64,000 bases of DNA from CAVTHK01 sp964552235 (GCA_964552235.1 CAZKGO010000012.1:12704-76703), one strand, 5' to 3'; positions 17,092 to 25,647 are shown, counted from the first letter of the stretch. Notes: generated by a model from the sequence alone, not told the origin. Made by a program: numbers and translations.

Positions 17092-18306
17092 GTGCTCGAC
17101 CTGCTGATCAGGGGCGCGGCGATCCTCGGCACCGAAGGGCCGCGCGACATCGCGATCAGCGGCGCCGCGATCGTGGAAGTGGCGCCGCAGATCCGCCGGC
17201 CCGCGCGAAAGACCTTCGATGCGGCCGGCCGCCTCGCCCTGCCGCCGTTCGTGGACAGCCACTTCCACCTGGACTCGGTTCTGACGCGCATCCCCAACCG
17301 GACAGGCACCCTCAAGGAGGGCATCGACAACTGGCGCGACTACAAGAGAACGCGCCTGACCGTCGAGGATGTGCGCGACCGCGCCACGCGTTACTGCGAG
17401 CGCGCCTTCGCCATGGGCATCCAGGCCATCCGCTCCCACGTCGACGTGTGCGACCCCGACCTGCGCGGCGTGCGCGCCCTCTTGCAGGTGCGCGAGGATC
17501 AGAGCGAGCGCCTCGACATCCAGCTGGTGGCTTTTCCGCAGGACGGCCTCACCCACGACGCGCAGACCATGCACCAGCTCGAGCAGGCCCTGGACCTGGG
17601 CGTCGACGTGGTCGGCGGCATCCCGCACTACGAGCGGTCGGCGGAGCTGGGCCGCCGCAGCGTCACCCTCCTGCTCGAGCTGGCGGCCGAGCGGGGCCTG
17701 CCGGTGGACATGCACTGCGACGAAAGCGACGACCCCTCCTCGCGTCACGTCGAGCACCTGGCTGCGGAGACCATCCGCCTGGGGCTCCAGGGCAGGGTCA
17801 CCGCCTCGCACGTGACCTCGATGGCGATGATGGACCCCTACTACGTCAGCCGCAAGCTCATTCCCCTCATGGCCGAGGCTCACCTGAACGTCGTCGCCAA
17901 CCCCCTGATCAACATCCACCTCGGCGGCCGCTTCCACCACCCGGCCCCGCGGGCGATGGCGCCGATCCGGCAGTTGATGGCCGCAGGCCTTACCGTCGCC
18001 TGCGGCCAGGACTGCAACCAGGACCCCTGGTATCCCCTGGGCAACGCGGACATGATCGAGGTCGCGAAGATGGGCGCCCACGTCGGCCACATGATGGGGG
18101 TGGAGCAACTGCGCGCGATGCTCGACACGGTGACGGTCAACGCGGCCCGCGTCATGGCGTTGCCCGGCTGCGGGCCGGCGGAGCTCGCCGCAGGCTCGCG
18201 CGCGAGCCTGCTCCTCCTCGACGCCCCCGACGCGCTGGAGGCTCTGCGCACCTCGCCGCGCCGCAGCCTCGTGGTGCGCGACGGCCGCGTGCTGGCCGGC
18301 GGCTGA
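17092..18306 (+). CDS. Cytosine deaminase-type amidohydrolase (CodA-like)
   Basis: Metal-dependent amidohydrolase, 404 aa, close to the length of E. coli CodA. Metal site HFH at residues 57-59, substrate/metal motif HCDE at 208-211 (compare CodA HCDEIDD), a further His in ASHVTSM, and the late GQDCNQDPWYPLGNADM block that matches the CodA GHDDVFDPWYPLG region with its metal-binding Asp. It should deaminate cytosine or a related base such as isoguanine or creatinine-like rings; the exact base is not certain. Divergent from the PRTase-like and kinase genes across 159 bp, which together suggest nucleobase salvage. Confidence 0.87.
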   Translation: MLDLLIRGAAILGTEGPRDIAISGAAIVEVAPQIRRPARKTFDAAGRLALPPFVDSHFHLDSVLTRIPNRTGTLKEGIDNWRDYKRTRLTVEDVRDRATRYCERAFAMGIQAIRSHVDVCDPDLRGVRALLQVREDQSERLDIQLVAFPQDGLTHDAQTMHQLEQALDLGVDVVGGIPHYERSAELGRRSVTLLLELAAERGLPVDMHCDESDDPSSRHVEHLAAETIRLGLQGRVTASHVTSMAMMDPYYVSRKLIPLMAEAHLNVVANPLINIHLGGRFHHPAPRAMAPIRQLMAAGLTVACGQDCNQDPWYPLGNADMIEVAKMGAHVGHMMGVEQLRAMLDTVTVNAARVMALPGCGPAELAAGSRASLLLLDAPDALEALRTSPRRSLVVRDGRVLAGG

Positions 18307-18340
18307 GCCGCACCGCCGAGCACCGCGGGTGGACGCGGCC

Positions 18341-18769
18341 TCAGCCGAGGCCGCTCAGCCGCAGGACGTCCTCGAGGGTGATGCTCTCGGTGCTGCAGAG
18401 AGCGTTCAGCTCCACCGGCACCTGCTCCCGCTGGGCGACGAGGCTCTCATAGAGGCGGGACCTCCGCTGCAGCGAGTCGCCGCTCACCCAGCCCCTGGAT
18501 GTCCACAGGACGCAGTCGTCTAGCCAGATGCCGAAGACCACCGGCTCCTCGAGGGACCCGTGGCAGACCGCCACGCGCTTGATGGGCTTGTCCACCACGG
18601 AGATCTCCCGCGCGGCGTCCGCGTTGATCGAGAATGGCGTGAGGTGGTAGCGCTCGATCAGCAGATGGGCGTTGGCCCTGGAGATCTTGATCCCTCTGCC
18701 TGCCAGGCTCAGGCGGCCCCGGCTCGCGTCGACCGAGGTGATCGCGGTGACAAAGACGGCGATGTCCAT
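18341..18769 (-). CDS. Small cytoplasmic protein of unknown function
   Basis: 142 aa, no recognised domain, no signal peptide or membrane segment. It contains a basic, beta-rich N-terminal half (GRLSLAGRGIKISRANAHLL), a Cys-His pair in KRVAVCHGSLEEP and a charged C-terminal helix. ATG 18769 has a GGAGG ribosome site. A further in-frame ATG at 18787 overlaps the TATAAT element and so cannot be the start if that promoter is real. It ends convergently with the deaminase gene. Function unknown. Confidence 0.65.
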   Translation of the reverse strand: MDIAVFVTAITSVDASRGRLSLAGRGIKISRANAHLLIERYHLTPFSINADAAREISVVDKPIKRVAVCHGSLEEPVVFGIWLDDCVLWTSRGWVSGDSLQRRSRLYESLVAQREQVPVELNALCSTESITLEDVLRLSGLG

Positions 18770-18785
18770 GGACGCCTCCGCCGCC

Positions 18786-18803
18786 ATTATAGTGCATCCG
18801 GCG
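18786..18803 (-). promoter_or_regulatory. TATAAT -10 with upstream CGCCGGATGCAC element
   Basis: On the minus strand a perfect TATAAT (18786-18791) is directly preceded by CGCCGGATGCAC (18792-18803). The same 12-mer precedes the -10 of the operon at 30333. The ATG at 18769 lies about 10 bp past the predicted start point. Confidence 0.6.
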
Positions 18804-18843
18804 GGACGCGGGGGCGGCGGGCAGGCGGCGACGGGCGGCGGCC

Positions 18844-18873
18844 TTGCCTGCGAGCGGCCGCTCCGGCTAGAAT
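18844..18873 (+). promoter_or_regulatory. Sigma-70-type promoter of the monooxygenase-like gene
   Basis: TTGCCT (18844-18849), 18-bp spacer, TAGAAT (18868-18873). The gene start is 22 bp downstream behind a GGGAGGTG ribosome site. Confidence 0.5.
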
Positions 18874-18894
18874 GCAGCGCGCCCGGGAGGTGCG

Positions 18895-19212
18895 ATGCCG
18901 ATGATCTACGTCGTGGTCACCATGAAGATCGCCAAGGGTCGTATGGAAGAGTTCCTCGCGGCCTGCGAGGAGGTGCGGCCGCACGTGCTGCGCGAGAAAG
19001 GCTGCCTCGGCTACGAGCACACGCGCGAGGTCGAGAGCCCCCTCGGGATCCAGGAGCCGATCGACCCCGACCGGATCACGCTGGTGGAGCGCTGGGAATC
19101 GCTGGCGGACCTCGAGGCGCACGCAAAGGCCCCCCACATGGCGCCGTTCGCCGCGCGGGTCAAGGGTCTTCGCGAGAGCGTGAGCGCGCGGGTAGGCGAG
19201 ACGATTTTCTAG
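18895..19212 (+). CDS. Antibiotic biosynthesis monooxygenase (ABM/YgiN-like) domain protein
   Basis: Small dimeric ferredoxin-like-fold protein, 105 aa, typical ABM size. The pattern is clear: beta strand MIYVVVTMKIAKGR, helix with EEFLAACEEVRPHVLREKGCLGYE, the motif ITLVERWESLADLEAHAKAPH, and a final strand. Members act as quinol monooxygenases, haem-degrading enzymes or have unknown roles, so a specific reaction cannot be given. Strong ribosome site GGGAGGTG. It stands alone 68 bp before the amino acid importer operon. Confidence 0.8.
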   Translation: MPMIYVVVTMKIAKGRMEEFLAACEEVRPHVLREKGCLGYEHTREVESPLGIQEPIDPDRITLVERWESLADLEAHAKAPHMAPFAARVKGLRESVSARVGETIF

Positions 19213-19241
19213 CGCGTTGCCTGTCGCAGGCGCGGGTTTTC

Positions 19242-19250
19242 TGCTACTAT
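19242..19250 (+). promoter_or_regulatory. Extended -10 of the branched-chain amino acid importer operon
   Basis: TGC followed by TACTAT (19245-19250), 30 bp upstream of the SBP start. No good -35 at standard spacing. Confidence 0.5.
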
Positions 19251-19279
19251 CGAGCGGTTTTCGGAAAGGAGACAGGGAC

Positions 19280-20449
19280 ATGCGTTCACGGATGATAGGC
19301 AGGGTTGCGGTCGCCCTGGTCTTCGTGGCCTGCGGGTTGCTCGCCTTTGGCACGGGCACCTCGGAGAAGGTCGTCAAGATCGCCTTTATCGGCCCGCTGA
19401 CCGGTCCGAACGCTGCGGTCGGCATCGGCGCCAGGAACTCGTTCGAGCTCAAGGTGAACGAAGTCGTCGGCAAGGGTGACTTCCCCTACAAGATCGAGCT
19501 GGTCTTCGAGGACGACGCCTCCGATCCGGCCACGGGAGTCGCGGCGGCCAACAAGGTCTGCTCTGACCCGGACGTGGTGGCGGCCAGCACTCACTGGAAC
19601 AGCCCGGTGGGCCTCGCCACGATCCACGTGTTCCACAAGTTCGGCGTCCCCCAGGTGCTCTGGGGCACGATCCACGCCGACATCACCTACAAGCACAACT
19701 ACCCCGAGGTCACCCGCGTGATTCCCATGAGCGTGATGCAGAACGAGCGGGCGGCCGAGCTCGGCGTCAAGGACTTCGGCAAGAAGCGCTGGGTGATCAT
19801 CCACGACACCACCGACTACGGCACCAAGAACAGGGACGAGATGGCCGCCGCTCTCAAGAAGCGGGGCGCCGACCTGGTCGGCACCTTTGGGGTCACCGTC
19901 GGGCAGCAGGACTTCATGGGAATCCTCACCAAGGTCAAAGAGCTGGCTCCCGAGGCGATCTACTACGGCGGCGTCGTCACCGAGAGCGCTCTCATCCGCA
20001 CCCAGGCCTCCAAGCTCGGCCTCACGAAGATCCTGTACATCGGCATGGCCGGAATGCAGTCGGACACTTTTGGCAAGATCGCCGGCGCCGCCGCCGAGGG
20101 CAGCTTCTGCTCCAGCACCTTCGACATCTCGGCCTCGGACGTGGGCAAGGCCTTCGAGAAGTCCTACTACGCGAAGTACAAGGAGCCCTACGAGCAGAAC
20201 GGCGCCTACGCCTACGACGCCGCGGGCGTGATCCTGCAGGCCCTCAAGGCTGTGGGACCGGACCGGGCCAAGCTGGTGCAGTACATCCGGAGCAACGACT
20301 ACACCGGCGTCCTCGGCCTCACCCACTTCGACGACCACGGCCAGAGCATCACCGGCGGCCTCACGATGTACGTGAACCAGGACGGCAAGTGGATCAACTG
20401 GGAGGAGTCTGAGTTCAAAGCCGGCAAGCGCAAGCTGCCCTGGCAGTAG
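19280..20449 (+). CDS. Branched-chain amino acid ABC transporter substrate-binding protein (LivJ/K-like)
   Basis: Periplasmic type I binding protein, 389 aa. The signal peptide is about residues 1-24, without a clear lipobox. The mature start VKIAFIGPLTGPNAAVG is the classic Liv pattern, and YDAAGVILQALKAVG occurs near the C-terminus. Start ATG 19280 has an AAGGAG site. First gene of a complete five-gene Liv operon; a hairpin separates it from the permease. Ligands of this family include Leu/Ile/Val, amides, urea and aromatic compounds, so the amino-acid label is by family only. Confidence 0.93.
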   Translation: MRSRMIGRVAVALVFVACGLLAFGTGTSEKVVKIAFIGPLTGPNAAVGIGARNSFELKVNEVVGKGDFPYKIELVFEDDASDPATGVAAANKVCSDPDVVAASTHWNSPVGLATIHVFHKFGVPQVLWGTIHADITYKHNYPEVTRVIPMSVMQNERAAELGVKDFGKKRWVIIHDTTDYGTKNRDEMAAALKKRGADLVGTFGVTVGQQDFMGILTKVKELAPEAIYYGGVVTESALIRTQASKLGLTKILYIGMAGMQSDTFGKIAGAAAEGSFCSSTFDISASDVGKAFEKSYYAKYKEPYEQNGAYAYDAAGVILQALKAVGPDRAKLVQYIRSNDYTGVLGLTHFDDHGQSITGGLTMYVNQDGKWINWEESEFKAGKRKLPWQ

Positions 20450-20466
20450 GACCGTAGCAGCGGCGC

Positions 20467-20501
20467 GGGCGCCGGTCGCCTCACGGGGCTTCCGGCGCGC
20501 C
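20467..20501 (+). repeat. Intercistronic hairpin between SBP and livH
   Basis: GGGCGCCGG (20467-20475) pairs with CCGGCGC-CC (20492-20501, one bulged G) around a 16-nt loop, 18 bp after the SBP stop. No T-run. Confidence 0.6.
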
Positions 20502-20528
20502 CTGCCGCCCTGAGGCCGGCCCCCGACG

Positions 20529-21449
20529 ATGGACTTTGCCATCGAGCTCTCCGTCAGCTTTCTCATGCTCGGCTGCATGTACACCCTCGTCGCTGTCGGC
20601 TTCACGATGTACGTCGGCGTGATCAACCTGGCCAACTTCTCGCACGGAGACACGTGCGTGGTCGGAGCCTTTGTCCTGATGCCCCTCTTCCACCTCCTCG
20701 CCGGCCTGGGCTGGGTCAGGGGCGGAGGGGCGCCGCTCGTGCTCGCGCTCATCGCGGCCACCATCGTCGTCACGGGAGGCTGGGGCGCCGTTCTCTTCCG
20801 CCTGGTGATCCACCCGCTGCTCCGCTCCCCGCGGCTCATCGTGCTGCTGGCCACGGTGGCTGCAGGCCAGGCGATCCGCGAGACGATCCGGGTGATCTAC
20901 CCGGAGGGCAGCAACCCCCAGGTGTTCCCGCGCCTGCTCCCCGAGGGGGGGCTGCACCTCGGCGCGGTGCTGGTTCGCTGGGAGAGCCTCATCATCCTGG
21001 CGGCGACCTTGGCCACCATCGGGCTGCTGAGCCTTTTCATCTCGCGGACCCGCATGGGCCTGGCGATGCGGGCGGTTTCCCAGAATCAGGACGTGGCCCA
21101 GATGATGGGAGTTCCCCTCGAGCGGACGGTCATGGCGGTCTTCGTCATCGGCTCGATGCTGGCGGGGCTGGCCGGGGTGATGAACGGCGCCTACTACCAG
21201 ATCACCAAGTTCGACATCGGCAACAACCTGGGCATCAAGGGCTTCTCGGCCGCGGTCATCGGCGGGCTGGGCAACATCTACGGCGCGATCGTCGGCGGCC
21301 TCCTGCTGAGCTTCGTCGAGGTGTTCACGGCCGCGCTCGTGCCCGGGGGCTCCCAGTTCCAGGACGTGTTCTCGTTCCTGGTGGTGATCATCTTCCTGGT
21401 GGTCAAGCCCTCCGGCATCCTCGGAGAGAAGGCCTATGAAAAGGTGTGA
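20529..21449 (+). CDS. livH: Branched-chain amino acid ABC transporter permease, LivH type
   Basis: Inner-membrane permease, 306 aa, with about eight hydrophobic segments. Family motifs include the early GFTMYVGVINLANFSHG and the late VIGGLGNIYGAIVGGLLL, where LivH proteins carry the loop that contacts the ATPases. Its stop overlaps the GTG start of livM by a few bases, so the two permeases are translationally coupled. Confidence 0.94.
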   Translation: MDFAIELSVSFLMLGCMYTLVAVGFTMYVGVINLANFSHGDTCVVGAFVLMPLFHLLAGLGWVRGGGAPLVLALIAATIVVTGGWGAVLFRLVIHPLLRSPRLIVLLATVAAGQAIRETIRVIYPEGSNPQVFPRLLPEGGLHLGAVLVRWESLIILAATLATIGLLSLFISRTRMGLAMRAVSQNQDVAQMMGVPLERTVMAVFVIGSMLAGLAGVMNGAYYQITKFDIGNNLGIKGFSAAVIGGLGNIYGAIVGGLLLSFVEVFTAALVPGGSQFQDVFSFLVVIIFLVVKPSGILGEKAYEKV

Positions 21450-22678
21450 GGCGGGTCGTGGCCTCCGGCGCTAGCGGCAGGGGCGCCCGCGTCGCGGCCT
21501 CGGGCTCCGGCCGCAGGCTCGCGAGGGTCGCGCTCCTCGCGGCCGCCGAGACCGTCGTGGCTGCGCTTGCGTTCGTGTTCCTCACGGCGCGCTCGACCCT
21601 CGCCCTCGTGGCGCCGATCGCTGCGGGCGCTGCGCTCGCGCTCGCGATCGGGCGCGCGAGCCGCCTGCGGGCCGCGCTCACGAGCGCGTTTCAACTCCAA
21701 CGGCCCGCGGCCCTGGCCGTGGCCGCCATCCTGCTGCTCGCGCTTCCGCTCCTGCTGCGCCGCGACGCCTACTCGCTTCACATCCTCGTGGTCTCGGGGA
21801 TCCAGGTGATCCTGGTGCTGGGCCTCAACCTCCAGGTCGGCAGCGCCGGCCTGCCCAACCTGGGATTCGCGGCCTTTTACGGGATCGGCGCCTACACCTC
21901 GGCGCTCCTGGCCGTGCGGCTCGGGGTGCCGTTCTGGGTGGGCGCCGCGGCGGGCGGCATCGTCTCCGCCGCCTTCGGCCTGGTCCTCGGCTTCCCGACG
22001 CTCAAGACGCGCACCTACTACCTGGCCCTCATCACCATCGCCTTCGGCCTCGTGGTCTACCTGCTCATGCTCAACCTCAAGTTCCTCGACGGCCCCGACG
22101 GCGTGCGCGACATCCCGCCGCCCCGCATCGCCGGCTGGTCTCTGCTGTCGACGGTCACGTTGTTCGCGGCCAGGTACCCGATGCAGCTGAACTACTACTA
22201 CCTGGTCCTCGCGTTCGCGGCTGCGGCGGTCGCCGGCGCGCGCGCCCTCTACCAGTCGCGCACGGGCCTGGTCTGGAACGCCGTGCGGGAGGACGAGATC
22301 GCCTCGCAGTCGGTGGCCATCGACGTGTCGGCGGCCAAGCTGCTCGCCTTTGCCGTGGGCGCGTTCTACGCCGGGGCCGCGGGCGCGCTCTACGCGCACT
22401 ACGTCGGCTACATCTCGGCGCAGAACTTCACCATGACCCAGTCGCTGGCCTTTCTCTCGATGGTGATCCTCGGCGGGCTCGACAACATCGCGGGGGTGGC
22501 GCTGGCCGCCGTTCTGCTGAGCGTGCTTCCCGAAAAGTTCCGCGCCCTCTCCGACTACCGCGTGATCGCCTACGGCGTGATCATCATCGTGATGCTGATC
22601 TTCCGGCCCTCGGGCCTGATCCCGCAGAAGACCAGGGACTACGCCTTTGCGCGGAGGCGAAAGGCCGGCCATGGCTGA
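21446..22678 (+). CDS. livM: Branched-chain amino acid ABC transporter permease, LivM type
   Basis: Second permease, 410 aa. It is longer than LivM proteins of about 300-330 aa because of an Arg/Ala-rich N-terminal extension with two extra hydrophobic stretches before the core (core begins near SLHILVVSGIQVILVLGLN). The core has the LivM motif LVWNAVREDEIASQSVAID and the late VILGGLDNIAG loop. Translation starts at GTG 21446 inside the livH stop. A later internal start is possible, since the first 30 residues are low complexity. Confidence 0.9.
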   Translation: MRRVVASGASGRGARVAASGSGRRLARVALLAAAETVVAALAFVFLTARSTLALVAPIAAGAALALAIGRASRLRAALTSAFQLQRPAALAVAAILLLALPLLLRRDAYSLHILVVSGIQVILVLGLNLQVGSAGLPNLGFAAFYGIGAYTSALLAVRLGVPFWVGAAAGGIVSAAFGLVLGFPTLKTRTYYLALITIAFGLVVYLLMLNLKFLDGPDGVRDIPPPRIAGWSLLSTVTLFAARYPMQLNYYYLVLAFAAAAVAGARALYQSRTGLVWNAVREDEIASQSVAIDVSAAKLLAFAVGAFYAGAAGALYAHYVGYISAQNFTMTQSLAFLSMVILGGLDNIAGVALAAVLLSVLPEKFRALSDYRVIAYGVIIIVMLIFRPSGLIPQKTRDYAFARRRKAGHG

Positions 22679-23459
22679 GACGCTGCTCGGAGCCCAAGCG
22701 CTCACGATCCGCTTTGGCGGCCTCACCGCGGTCGATCGCGTTTCCTTTGACCTGGAGCCTGACCGCATTCTGGCGATCATAGGGCCCAACGGCGCGGGCA
22801 AGACCACGATCTTCAACATGATCACCGGAATCTACGTCCCCTCGGAGGGGACGATCCGCTTTCGGGGCGCCGTGCTCAACCGCCTCGCGCCTCACCGGAT
22901 CGCCCGCATGGGAATCGCGCGGACCTTTCAGGCGAGCCGCCTGTTCGCCAACCTGAGCGTGCTCGACAACGTTCTGCTCGGCATGCAGCCGCACCGCGGG
23001 ATCGGCCTCGGGCGGGCGGTCTTTGGGCGCGGCCGCGAGGCCCGGGACCTCAACGAGAGCATCGCCCGGGCCGAGGAGCTGCTCGGCTTTTTCGGCCTGG
23101 AGCCGAGCGAGAAAGCGCTCAGGCGCTCGGGCGATCTGCCGCAGGGAGACAGGCGCAAGCTCGAGATCTGCCGCGCCCTGGCAGCCGATCCCGCCGTGGT
23201 CCTGCTCGATGAGCCGTCGGCGGGGATGGACCCCGGCGAGACGCGGGAGCTGATGGAGGACATCCGCAGGATCCGCGCCCGCAGCCGCAGCATCGGCATC
23301 ATCCTGATCGAGCACGACATGTCGGTGGTCCGCGGGGTCGCCGATCACATCCTGGTGCTGAACTACGGGCAGCTCATCGCCCAGGGCGACTTCCAGGAAA
23401 TCGCCGCGGATCCGCGCGTGCAGGAGGCCTATCTTGGCAGGCGACGCTGCTACGCCTGA
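22671..23459 (+). CDS. livG: Branched-chain amino acid ABC transporter ATPase, LivG type
   Basis: 262 aa ATPase. Walker A GPNGAGKTT at residues 38-46, the LivG-type signature LPQGDRRKLEICRAL in place of a strict LSGGQ, Walker B VVLLDEPSAGMDP, H-loop IEHDMSVV. ATG 22671 overlaps the end of livM by 8 bp; an upstream in-frame TTG at 22647 is less likely. Confidence 0.94.
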   Translation: MAETLLGAQALTIRFGGLTAVDRVSFDLEPDRILAIIGPNGAGKTTIFNMITGIYVPSEGTIRFRGAVLNRLAPHRIARMGIARTFQASRLFANLSVLDNVLLGMQPHRGIGLGRAVFGRGREARDLNESIARAEELLGFFGLEPSEKALRRSGDLPQGDRRKLEICRALAADPAVVLLDEPSAGMDPGETRELMEDIRRIRARSRSIGIILIEHDMSVVRGVADHILVLNYGQLIAQGDFQEIAADPRVQEAYLGRRRCYA

Positions 23460-24192
23460 GGCGGACGCGGCCGAGCGGCCTCTTCTCGAGCTGGAGCGCA
23501 TCGAGGTCGGATACGGCCGGGTGCGGGTGATCCACGACCTCTCGCTCGCGGTCGGCCGCGCGGAAATCGTCGCCCTCCTCGGCCCCAACGGGGCGGGCAA
23601 GACCACGACGGTGCGCGCGATCCTCGGCCTGGCGCCGCCGACTTCCGGGGTGGTGCGTTTCGACGGCCGCCCGGTCACCGGCTGGAAGCCGCACCGGATC
23701 GTCTCCCTCGGAGTGGCGGTGGTTCCCGAGGGCCGCGGCGTGTTCCCCAAGCTGACCGTCCTGGAGAACCTGCGGACCGGCATCGCCTTTCTCAGCGACG
23801 ACGCGGCGCTGTTCGAGGAGCGCAGGCAGCAGGCCTACGCCAAGTTCCCGCGGCTGCGGGAGCGCGAGAACCAGATCGCCGGCACGCTGAGCGGCGGCGA
23901 GCAGACGATGCTCGCCCTATCGCGGGCGATGATGAGCAGGCCGAAGCTCGTGCTCATGGACGAGCCTTCGCTCGGCCTGGCGCCGAACCTGATCGAGCAG
24001 ACCTTCCAGATCATCCGGGAGTACAACGACGAAGGCACGGCCGTGCTGCTGATCGAGCAGAACGCCGCGCAGGCGCTGGAGATCTGCAGGCGCGCCTACA
24101 TCCTGCAGAAGGGCCGGGTCGTTCTCCACGGCGGCCGCGAGGAGCTGCTGTCCGACGAGCGAGTACGCAAGGCCTACTTCGCCACGGGATAG
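23434..24192 (+). CDS. livF: Branched-chain amino acid ABC transporter ATPase, LivF type
   Basis: 252 aa ATPase. Walker A GPNGAGKTT (50-58), the LivF-typical VPEGRGVFPKLTVLENL block, signature LSGGEQTML, Walker B LVLMDEPSLGLAP and IEQNAAQAL. It begins with TTG at 23434, inside livG by 26 bp, behind a GGAGG site. Last gene of the operon. It converges with the PHP phosphoesterase gene with only one base between the stops. Confidence 0.94.
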   Translation: MAGDAATPEADAAERPLLELERIEVGYGRVRVIHDLSLAVGRAEIVALLGPNGAGKTTTVRAILGLAPPTSGVVRFDGRPVTGWKPHRIVSLGVAVVPEGRGVFPKLTVLENLRTGIAFLSDDAALFEERRQQAYAKFPRLRERENQIAGTLSGGEQTMLALSRAMMSRPKLVLMDEPSLGLAPNLIEQTFQIIREYNDEGTAVLLIEQNAAQALEICRRAYILQKGRVVLHGGREELLSDERVRKAYFATG

Positions 24193-24193
24193 C

Positions 24194-25186
24194 CTATCCG
24201 CGCTCCAGGTAGACCGGGTTGGTGAAGGCGACCATCGCCTCCTCGCCGCGCGCGCGCCCGTGCAGCTCGGCCCGGATCCAGCGAGGCCACGCGCGATTCA
24301 GCGTGAAGCTGCGCGAGGCCTCCGGCGCCTCGATGCGCTCCCGCGCGAGCTCTCCGTCGCTGCCCCGCAGCACCAGGGCGAGGGTCTCGACCCGGCCTTC
24401 CCAGAGGCTCTTGCGGTCATCGCGGCCCCAGGCGACGGTCACGGCGCGAGCCTCCCCGGCCTCGTCGGGCGCAACCGCCTCGCCGGGACCGCGGCCCCCC
24501 ACCGTGAGGGACAGCAGCGGTCCGAGGGTCACGAAGGCCCGCCCCGCCCGCAGCGCCTCCCTGGCCGCCTCGGCGAGGGCCAGTGCGCCGCACTCGACGC
24601 CGAGGTAGGTAACGGCGGGCAGGCACCCGGGCTCGGTTCTGTGGAAGTCCCTCGCGCTCACCCCCGCGACGCGGTACCCCTGGTCCAGCAGCCTGTCCCA
24701 GAGCTCGAGAGCGCGGCGGTTCTTCGGCCTGGTCCACGGATCCGCCTCCGACCACACCTCGAGGAAATCCACGTGAGTCCAGTCGGGGCCGTCGAAATCC
24801 CAGTAGCATCCGGTGCAGAAGGGACTGCCGGGATTGAACGGATGGGCAACCCCCGCCAGCCCGCCTGCCGCGTGGATGGCGTCGATGGCCGAATCGACGT
24901 TCGTCCGCGTGAGCGAGCGCCACTCCACGTAGGCGCTCGTACCCCAGGCGAGCAGATGGCCGTAGAAGGTGGTGAGCTCCATCCCGGGGATGATCGTCAC
25001 GCCGCTTGCCCGCTCCGCCTCGGCGATCTCGGCGAGGCCCGAGAGGGTGTTGTGGTCGGTGAGCGCCACCGCTTCGAGCCCGAGTCGACGGGCCTCCCGC
25101 GCCATCTCGGCAACCGTCAGGCTGCCGTCGCTGTGGACGCTGTGGGCGTGCAGCTCGCAGGGGACCCAGCGCAGCGGCCCGCTCAT
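24194..25186 (-). CDS. PHP-domain metal-dependent phosphoesterase (CehA/YciV-like)
   Basis: 330 aa PHP-fold hydrolase. The first metal motif is ELHAHSVHSDG (His 13, His 15, Asp 20), then ALTDHNTLSG (Asp 44, His 45), PGMELTT with the bridging Glu, HPFNPG, and the late GVSARDFHR with Asp-x-His. Such proteins cleave phosphate esters or related bonds in the cytoplasm. The C-terminal third is a beta-rich domain. ATG 25186 overlaps the stop of the preceding small gene (ATGA). It is the last gene of a transporter operon that also contains a glycerophosphodiesterase, so a phosphorylated compound is the likely substrate. Confidence 0.85.
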   Translation of the reverse strand: MSGPLRWVPCELHAHSVHSDGSLTVAEMAREARRLGLEAVALTDHNTLSGLAEIAEAERASGVTIIPGMELTTFYGHLLAWGTSAYVEWRSLTRTNVDSAIDAIHAAGGLAGVAHPFNPGSPFCTGCYWDFDGPDWTHVDFLEVWSEADPWTRPKNRRALELWDRLLDQGYRVAGVSARDFHRTEPGCLPAVTYLGVECGALALAEAAREALRAGRAFVTLGPLLSLTVGGRGPGEAVAPDEAGEARAVTVAWGRDDRKSLWEGRVETLALVLRGSDGELARERIEAPEASRSFTLNRAWPRWIRAELHGRARGEEAMVAFTNPVYLERG

Positions 25187-25647
25187 CGCTGCACGCTCAC
25201 CTGGACGCGGAAGGTGCACCGCTCGGTCACGACGCAGTGCACGCTCACCGTGGCCGTCCACCGGCCGGCCTCGAGGGCCCCTGCGACGAAGCCCGGCGTG
25301 GCCCAATCGCGACCGACGGCGATCGACTGATCCGGGCTGTGCCTGTGGGCGCAGCCGCGGAAGCCTGAAGGTCCGTCGAGGGAAAGGGTGAGCAGGTTGA
25401 GCACCGGCTCGCGCGGCCGGCCGCTCTGCAGGGAATCGGCGTAGAGGCGGAGGCCCTCCTCGATCAGCATCCGCTCACGCTGCTCGTCGACGAGGACCTT
25501 GGGCTCGTAGCAGAAGCGCACCTCCATGGCCTGCGCGCCGCGCTCGAGGACAAAGGGCAGTCGCACGTGGGTCTGCGACGCCTCCGGGCCCACCGTCCGC
25601 GCGACGTCGAGCACCAGGGCGGATGCCGCGCCGCCCCCGCGCGTCAT
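25183..25647 (-). CDS. Small beta-rich protein coupled to the PHP phosphoesterase
   Basis: 154 aa, no signal peptide. The pattern (SQTHVRLPFVLERGAQAMEV early, GRWTATVSVHCV late) looks like the beta-sandwich domain found in front of the PHP domain in longer CehA-like metallohydrolases, so the gene may encode one half of a split enzyme. It overlaps the upstream permease stop (25644-25647) and the downstream PHP start, each by 4 bp, so translation of all three is coupled. Family identity is inference from context and pattern. Confidence 0.6.
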   Translation of the reverse strand: MTRGGGAASALVLDVARTVGPEASQTHVRLPFVLERGAQAMEVRFCYEPKVLVDEQRERMLIEEGLRLYADSLQSGRPREPVLNLLTLSLDGPSGFRGCAHRHSPDQSIAVGRDWATPGFVAGALEAGRWTATVSVHCVVTERCTFRVQVSVQR

